From NCBI GenBank assembly GCA_015521265.1, contig WAON01000203.1, forward strand, positions 1-9,411: a stretch of 9,411 bases of DNA. The letters run 5' to 3'. Positions 5,570 to 9,411 of the stretch are shown here, piece after piece. The stretch is from Desulfurococcales archaeon (GTDB lineage: Archaea > Thermoproteota > Thermoprotei_A > Sulfolobales > Desulfurococcaceae). A program made the position numbers and the translations under genes. Positions within the stretch are counted from its first letter, which is position 1, and every line of letters starts with the position of its first letter. A model generated the notes under the pieces. It worked only from the letters and a program-made list of their open reading frames with translations, did no database searches and was not told where the DNA came from.

Positions 5570-6355
5570 ATGTATTTTATCATAGTTGTAGGTACTGCTG
5601 GTAGCGGAAAATCCACACTAACGAGCGCGTTATACTATTATCTAGTAAATAACCAGCTGGATGCTGTAACGGTAAACTTAGACCCTGCAGTAGAGTCTCT
5701 ACCCTATAAGCCGGATATTGATGCTAGGGAGATAGTTAATGCTAGGGATTTAATGCGTCGCTACGGCCTCGGTCCCAATGGGGCTCTTGTAAGAGCTGTT
5801 GATATATTGAGCTATAGAGTTGACGAGTTGAGGGATGAGATCTGGAGCCTTAAGGCAAACTATGTAATAGTAGACACGCCCGGCCAAATGGAGATCTTCG
5901 CTTTTAGAGAATCCGGTCCTGCGATGCTGGATGTCTTAATAGGTGATACAAGATCAGTTACACTCTTCTTAATAGACTCGATCTACTTAGTAAAGCCTAG
6001 TAATTACCTATCAGCCCTCCTCTTAGCGTCAAGCACGTATTTCCGTTTAAAACTACCGCAGATACTAGTCTATAATAAGATAGACCTACTACCAGAAGGC
6101 TTCATAGACAAACTAATAAATTATAAAGAAGATCCCTACACATTAGCAGACGAACTAGCCAAGGAAACAATGAACACACCAATGCTCTGGGGGATAGATG
6201 ATATATACACCATTGTTGAGAAACTACAAATGTACGAGATAGTACCGGTATCATCGAAGAACTTGTCCGGCTTCAACGATCTCTACGCAGCTATTCAGAG
6301 AGTAGTCGCAGGCGGTGAAGACTACTATACGGAAGAGCCCAGTCCACGCCTATAA
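5570..6355 (+). CDS. GPN-loop GTPase
   Basis: A 261-residue SIMIBI-class GTPase of the GPN family, whose best-studied archaeal member is PAB0955 of Pyrococcus abyssi. Motifs seen: P-loop GTAGSGKST at 8-16; NLDPA at 36-40; the defining GPN loop LGPNGAL at 67-73, which completes the partner's active site in the dimer; G3 DTPGQMEIF at 102-110; G4 NKID at 169-172; and G5 PVSSK at 226-230. Eukaryotic relatives GPN1-3 help assemble and import RNA polymerase II. The archaeal role is open, and assembly or quality control of a large complex is an inference. ATG 5570 is the first possible start (TAG at 5564-5566), with GGAGGTG upstream. The acidic C-terminal tail lacks recognisable motifs. A TTTTT run directly after the stop suggests the unit ends here. 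Confidence 0.93.
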   Translation: MYFIIVVGTAGSGKSTLTSALYYYLVNNQLDAVTVNLDPAVESLPYKPDIDAREIVNARDLMRRYGLGPNGALVRAVDILSYRVDELRDEIWSLKANYVIVDTPGQMEIFAFRESGPAMLDVLIGDTRSVTLFLIDSIYLVKPSNYLSALLLASSTYFRLKLPQILVYNKIDLLPEGFIDKLINYKEDPYTLADELAKETMNTPMLWGIDDIYTIVEKLQMYEIVPVSSKNLSGFNDLYAAIQRVVAGGEDYYTEEPSPRL

Positions 6356-6362
6356 TTTTTAA
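6356..6362 (+). terminator. T-rich terminator after the GPN gene
   Basis: TTTTTAA follows directly after the TAA stop at 6353-6355. A short T-run without a strong hairpin is the usual intrinsic termination signal in archaea. It separates the radical SAM-GPN unit from the ACD genes. Confidence 0.4.
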
Positions 6363-6412
6363 TACATTAATATTGCATATACGTGAATTGAAATACTGGT
6401 TACCAGATCCTA
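6363..6412 (+). promoter_or_regulatory. Promoter region of the ACD operon with an 11-base inverted repeat
   Basis: GCATATAC at about 6375-6382 is a plausible TATA element, placing the transcription start near 6402-6408. CTGGT-T-ACCAG at 6396-6406 is a perfect 5+1+5 inverted repeat sitting at that expected start. Many archaeal repressors bind there to block RNA polymerase, so it is a candidate operator. A single short palindrome can arise by chance, so this is tentative. Confidence 0.35.
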
Positions 6413-7822
6413 GTGCGGGGATGTATTGAATTGCTGAATAAATTCTTCGAGCCGAGAAGCGTAGCAATAATTGGTGCAACACCAAAACCGGGAAAGGTTG
6501 GGAGAGTTATACTCGAGAACTTCATGAAGAGGTTCAAGGGGAGGATCTACCCGGTAAATCCTAAGTATGATGAAATACTGGGCCTCAAATGTTATAAGAA
6601 CGTTAAGGAGATACCTGGTGAAGTAGATCTAGCCGTAATAGCGATCCCTGCCCCAAGAGTTCCAGGCGTTATGAAGGATATAGCCGAGAAGGGGATAAGG
6701 GCTGTAATAATCATTAGCGGAGGATTTAGGGAGACTGGAACAGAGGAAGGTGCAAGGCTTGAGGAGGAGATCAAGAAGATAGCCTTTGAGAACGGGATAA
6801 GGATTCTAGGACCCAATTGTTTAGGGATATTCGATAACTGGTCTGGTGTTGATACTTTCTTCCTACCGGATGAGAAGATGAAGAGGCCTCCCCGAGGCCC
6901 GATCAGCTTTATTAGTCAGAGCGGTGCGTTTGCATCAGCATTACTAGACTGGATGGCTCACCACAAGATCGGTTTATCGCGCTCGATAAGCTATGGTAAT
7001 AAGATCGATGTTGACGATATAGACCTCCTCGAATACCTTGGAAAAGACGATAAAACAGGCCTTATAATCATGTACCTGGAAGGACTGAAGCCGGGGCGGG
7101 GTAGGCTCTTCATAGATATTGCCCGAAAAGTATCCATGGAGAAGCCTATTATCATCTATAAAGCTGGAAAGACTAGTAGAGGTGGTTTAGCTGCTGCAAG
7201 CCATACAGCGGCTTTAGCTGGTAATTACCAGTTATATAAAGCCGCTATTAAGCAAGCGGGATTGATTGAAGCATTAAGCTTCGATGAAATAATGGATCTC
7301 GCTAAGACTCTTCTAACCCAGCCCTTGATGAAGGGTGATCGAGTATATATTGTAACCGATGCAGGAGGTGTTGGCGTCATGTCTACCGATGCTTTAACGA
7401 TGCAGGGCTTTAACGTGCCTAGGACGCCGGGTGATCTTAGGGATAAACTTAGAGAAATGCTACCGCCCCACTGTATTGTCGAAAACCCTATAGACCTAAC
7501 CGGCGACGCTGATGATGATCGATACATAAAGGTATTAGAAACCCTGCTGCCTAGGAATGATGTAGATGCCGTAATCGTAGTCGCCCTCCCACAGATACCT
7601 GGCCTGAAGGGTAAGCTGTTCGACTACCTCATACATGCTAAGAAGTATGGGAAGCCGATCCTTGTAATAATGATTGGTAGTGAGGAAGCAGAGAAGTTTA
7701 AAGAGTATCTTGAAGATAATGGAATACCCGTATTCGAATCCCCGGAGAGGGCGGCGGTAGCTCTCCGGGCACTCTACGAATACTCGATGTTCAAGGAAAA
7801 GTATAGGGGTAGTGAAGGGTGA
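6413..7822 (+). CDS. acdA: ADP-forming acetyl/acyl-CoA synthetase, alpha subunit (CoA-binding)
   Basis: The alpha subunit of the archaeal enzyme that turns acyl-CoA + ADP + Pi into acid + CoA + ATP, conserving energy at the end of peptide and sugar fermentation. Residues numbered from GTG 6413: CoA-binding Rossmann domain with FFEPRSVAIIGATPKPGKVG (11-30), YPVNPKYDEI (46-55), ISGGFRETG (101-109) and LGPNCLGI (132-139); then FISQSGAFASALLDW (166-180) and SHTAALAG (263-270), whose H264 is the catalytic phosphohistidine; and a third domain with IVTDAGGVGVMSTD (313-326) and ENPIDLTGDA (357-366). GTG 6413 gives 469 residues. TTG 6431 gives 463, with GGGGAT at 6417-6422 as a weak ribosome site. That moves the histidine to 258, close to H257 reported for the Pyrococcus furiosus enzyme, and I consider it likelier. 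Its TGA overlaps the beta-subunit start as GTGA. Preferred acyl-CoA cannot be read from sequence. Confidence 0.92.
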   Translation: MRGCIELLNKFFEPRSVAIIGATPKPGKVGRVILENFMKRFKGRIYPVNPKYDEILGLKCYKNVKEIPGEVDLAVIAIPAPRVPGVMKDIAEKGIRAVIIISGGFRETGTEEGARLEEEIKKIAFENGIRILGPNCLGIFDNWSGVDTFFLPDEKMKRPPRGPISFISQSGAFASALLDWMAHHKIGLSRSISYGNKIDVDDIDLLEYLGKDDKTGLIIMYLEGLKPGRGRLFIDIARKVSMEKPIIIYKAGKTSRGGLAAASHTAALAGNYQLYKAAIKQAGLIEALSFDEIMDLAKTLLTQPLMKGDRVYIVTDAGGVGVMSTDALTMQGFNVPRTPGDLRDKLREMLPPHCIVENPIDLTGDADDDRYIKVLETLLPRNDVDAVIVVALPQIPGLKGKLFDYLIHAKKYGKPILVIMIGSEEAEKFKEYLEDNGIPVFESPERAAVALRALYEYSMFKEKYRGSEG

Positions 7823-8526
7823 ATCCAAGGGAAATAATCGAGAAAGCATTAAGAGAAGGTAGGAGGAAGCTCTTAGAGCATGAAGCATTATATGTAGTTA
7901 AGCATTATGGAGCAGAGATCGCTGAAGCGGATATAGCTTATACCCCGGAAGAAGCCGGAGAGATCGCGGAGAAGATAGGGTTCCCAGTAGTGTTGAAGAT
8001 TGTATCACCTGATATTAGTCATAAAAGCGATGTAGGCGGAGTCATTGTTGGAGTGAAAACTAAGGAGGAAGCTGTTGAAGCAGCTAAGAAGATATTGGGG
8101 AATGTTTCAAAGAGAGCTCCTAATGCAAGGATAACGGGTATCCTAGTACAAAAGATGGCTCCTAAAGGATTAGAAGTCATTATCGGAGGCTTAAGAGACA
8201 ATATCTTCGGCCCAGTAGTAATGTTCGGGTTAGGAGGAATATTTGTCGAAGTGCTCAGAGACGTATCTTTCAGAGTAGCCCCAATTACTCTTAACGACGC
8301 ACTTGAAATGATGAATGAGATTAAATCAGCTAAACTACTAGAGGGATACCGTGGGCAGCCCCCCGTAGATAAAGAAGCACTAGCGAAGACGATAATAGCT
8401 GTAGCGAAATTATTAGAGGAAAACCCCGAAATAGACTCTATCGATCTAAACCCCGTTATAGCCTATCCCGATAAAGCCCTAGTAGTAGATGCAAGGATCA
8501 TTTTAAGACAATCAAAAAGTAAGTAA
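7819..8526 (+). CDS. acdB: ADP-forming acetyl/acyl-CoA synthetase, beta subunit (ATP-grasp)
   Basis: The 235-residue nucleotide-binding subunit, the usual length for stand-alone archaeal beta subunits; in many other organisms it is fused to alpha. It is an ATP-grasp protein. GFPVVLKIVSPDISHKSDVGGV at about 54-75 includes H68, equivalent to the second phosphohistidine (H71 beta in the studied enzymes), which hands the phosphate to ADP. GILVQKMAPKGLEVIIGGLRDNIFGPVVMFGLGG at about 107-140 is the ATP-grasp core, and DSIDLNPVIAY near 205-215 carries the metal-binding Asp and Asn. It begins with GTG at 7819, overlapping the alpha stop by four bases, which indicates coupled translation and equal stoichiometry (the known enzyme is alpha2-beta2). 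All expected catalytic residues are present. Confidence 0.93.
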   Translation: MNPREIIEKALREGRRKLLEHEALYVVKHYGAEIAEADIAYTPEEAGEIAEKIGFPVVLKIVSPDISHKSDVGGVIVGVKTKEEAVEAAKKILGNVSKRAPNARITGILVQKMAPKGLEVIIGGLRDNIFGPVVMFGLGGIFVEVLRDVSFRVAPITLNDALEMMNEIKSAKLLEGYRGQPPVDKEALAKTIIAVAKLLEENPEIDSIDLNPVIAYPDKALVVDARIILRQSKSK

Positions 8527-8537
8527 AGTATTTTTAC
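8523..8537 (+). terminator. Terminator candidate after the ACD operon
   Basis: A weak inverted repeat, GTAAA (8523-8527) and TTTAC (8533-8537), surrounds a TTTTT run right at the beta-subunit stop. The T-run alone could terminate an archaeal RNA polymerase. It marks the boundary between the ACD operon and the coiled-coil gene. Confidence 0.35.
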
Positions 8538-8639
8538 AGCAATTGAACCCATAATCAATAGTTAAAGAAGGAAGGCAGTATAGGGGAGGATTCAGTCGAG
8601 TAACCCCTCTTTAAACTAGAAAGCATAGAGGCAGATCAC
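8538..8639 (+). promoter_or_regulatory. Upstream region of the coiled-coil gene
   Basis: About 100 non-coding bases. CTTTAAAC at 8609-8616 is a plausible TATA element; at the usual 25-28 base distance transcription would begin at or next to ATG 8640, giving a leaderless mRNA. Alternatively a promoter further upstream gives a leader containing GAGG at 8628-8631, eight bases before the ATG. In that case AGGGG (8582-8586) could pair with CCCCT (8604-8608), and CCTCT (8606-8610) could instead pair with AGAGG (8627-8631) and hide the ribosome site. Both stems are only 5 bp. Confidence 0.35.
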
Positions 8640-9411
8640 ATGGTTGCGGCAGGAGCAGAAATGGAGAAAACACAGGAGATACTTGATGAACTGTCGAACC
8701 AGATAACTATGACTAGGAATCAAATTAAGGAATTGAAGAGAGAAAAAGCCATCCTAATATCTGATCTTAGAAGCCTTAGGAAGCAGCGGAGAGAGTTGAT
8801 TGAGCAGTTAAAAGAGTTAAGATTTCAGTTGAAGGATATTAATAGCAAGCGGAGGGGCCTTGTTGAAGAAGTACGATCGCTACGTAGTGAGAGGAGGGAG
8901 AAAATAAACCAGTTAAAAGCATTAATGAACCTAGCACGGGAAAAGAAGAATTTACTGCAGTCAATGGATAAGGAGGTCCGTATACCAATATCTGCTATTA
9001 GAAGGGAGATTGAGAGGCTCGAATGGATTCAGCAAACAAGGGTTTTGACTGTGGAGGAAGAGGAGAGGATTATTAAGAGGATCCAGGAGCTGGAAGAGCT
9101 TTTGGAGAAAGCATTGAAGGCTAGGGAGGAAAAGAAGCAGTACCTCGAGTTGAGGGCAGAATTAACTAGTTTGAGGCTTCAAATAAATGATTTAACATCG
9201 AAGATAAAGAAGATCAGCGAAGAGATCTCTAGTATTGATGAGAAGAGAAACATGCTTAGGGATAGGATAAGTGAGCTGAGCAGTAAAGTTGATGAATTAT
9301 CCAAAGAGATCAATTCTAGGCAGGAGAGGCTTGACGAGATATCCAAGGAGATTTCGGAACTAGTTAATAGGCTTAACGAGTTGAGGGATAAATACCAGTC
9401 TATTATTAGGG
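8640..9411 (+). CDS. Archaeal coiled-coil protein (COG1340-like), N-terminal part, truncated by window end
   Basis: An open frame of 257 codons from ATG 8640 runs to the window edge without a stop. Almost the whole translation is charged, with Leu/Ile/Val at heptad spacing and very few Gly, Pro or aromatics, so it is predicted to form long alpha-helical coiled coil. Two helical blocks (about 8-112 and 142-257) are joined by a short non-coil segment, VRIPISAIRREIERLEWIQQTRVLTVEEEE (113-142). The LEW.QQT...EEE pattern in this linker is what I associate with the archaeal COG1340 coiled-coil family, loosely related to yeast Bfr1. Relatives are sometimes labelled phosphoserine phosphatase, but no phosphatase motif is visible here. 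ATG 8640 has GAGG eight bases upstream; ATG 8661, with GGAG at 8652-8655, is an alternative start. No signal peptide or membrane segment is seen, so it is probably cytoplasmic. Function unknown. Confidence 0.82.
   Translation, partial: MVAAGAEMEKTQEILDELSNQITMTRNQIKELKREKAILISDLRSLRKQRRELIEQLKELRFQLKDINSKRRGLVEEVRSLRSERREKINQLKALMNLAREKKNLLQSMDKEVRIPISAIRREIERLEWIQQTRVLTVEEEERIIKRIQELEELLEKALKAREEKKQYLELRAELTSLRLQINDLTSKIKKISEEISSIDEKRNMLRDRISELSSKVDELSKEINSRQERLDEISKEISELVNRLNELRDKYQSIIR

Noticed and set aside
7225..7888. Two minus-strand open frames (100 and 117 codons) opposite the ACD genes
   Set aside because: Both lie antisense to well-conserved acdA/acdB coding sequence and show no recognisable domain or start signal; they are reading-frame shadows.
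6413..8526. Succinyl-CoA synthetase of the citric acid cycle
   Set aside because: The large subunit has three domains and carries the SHTAALAG phosphohistidine, and the small one is only an ATP-grasp unit with SHKSD. That domain order is specific to the ADP-forming acyl-CoA synthetase, not to SucCD.
8640..9411. Annotation of the coiled-coil gene as phosphoserine phosphatase or as an SMC/Rad50 ATPase arm
   Set aside because: No DxDxT haloacid-dehalogenase motif is present, and the N-terminus has no Walker A, which SMC and Rad50 proteins carry before their coils. The C-terminal part is unseen, so this is not final.
1..9411. Search for CRISPR arrays, tRNA/rRNA genes, insertion sequences, toxin-antitoxin pairs or defence genes
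   Set aside because: No direct-repeat array, cloverleaf-like segment, transposase or terminal inverted repeat was seen; every sizeable stretch is accounted for by core genes, and no gap exceeds about 120 bases.

Overview
The window looks like chromosomal DNA from a hyperthermophilic archaeon of the Thermoproteota (crenarchaea), most likely near the Desulfurococcales. This rests on several signs: archaea-specific families (UPF0200, UPF0201, GPN GTPase, THUMP-type tRNA methyltransferase, two-subunit ADP-forming acyl-CoA synthetase, COG1340-like coiled-coil protein), heavy AGG/AGA and ATA codon use, moderate AT-richness, frequent TTG and GTG starts, tight gene packing, and GGTG/GAGGTG ribosome-binding sites. 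The genus is not decided by the sequence. No mobile element, CRISPR array, tRNA or rRNA is visible; this is core-genome material.

Layout. (1) 1-543, minus: 3'-truncated thpR (RNA 2',3'-cyclic phosphodiesterase, '2'-5' RNA ligase' family), running off the left edge. (2) 659-1670, plus: an overlapping pair, a UPF0200 P-loop kinase-like protein and a UPF0201 protein. (3) 4330-1675, minus: a three-gene operon prs (PRPP synthetase) - Trm11/TrmG10-like tRNA guanine-N2 methyltransferase - RNase Z. Both internal junctions are 4-base TTGA overlaps and all three genes appear to start with TTG. It converges on UPF0201 with only 4 bases between stop codons. (4) 4429-6355, plus: an AmmeMemoRadiSam-type radical SAM protein followed by a GPN-loop GTPase. 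(5) 6413-8526, plus: ADP-forming acetyl/acyl-CoA synthetase alpha and beta subunits, overlapping by GTGA. (6) 8640-9411, plus: the first 257 codons of a long coiled-coil protein that continues past the right edge.

Functionally, the left half is rich in tRNA/RNA metabolism: an RNA end phosphodiesterase, tRNA 3' processing by RNase Z, and G10-type tRNA methylation, next to the UPF0200/UPF0201 pair of unknown role and PRPP synthesis. The right half holds a radical SAM enzyme of unsettled function, a GTPase whose eukaryotic relatives assist RNA polymerase assembly, and the energy-conserving last step of peptide/sugar fermentation (acyl-CoA + ADP + Pi to acid + CoA + ATP).

Most worth a second look: an RNase Z lacking about 48 residues exactly where the tRNA-binding flexible arm normally lies; the overlapping UPF0200/UPF0201 pair, one frame apart; the run of TTG starts; and the uncharacterised coiled-coil protein. 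I see no clear evidence of a wholly new multi-gene system here.
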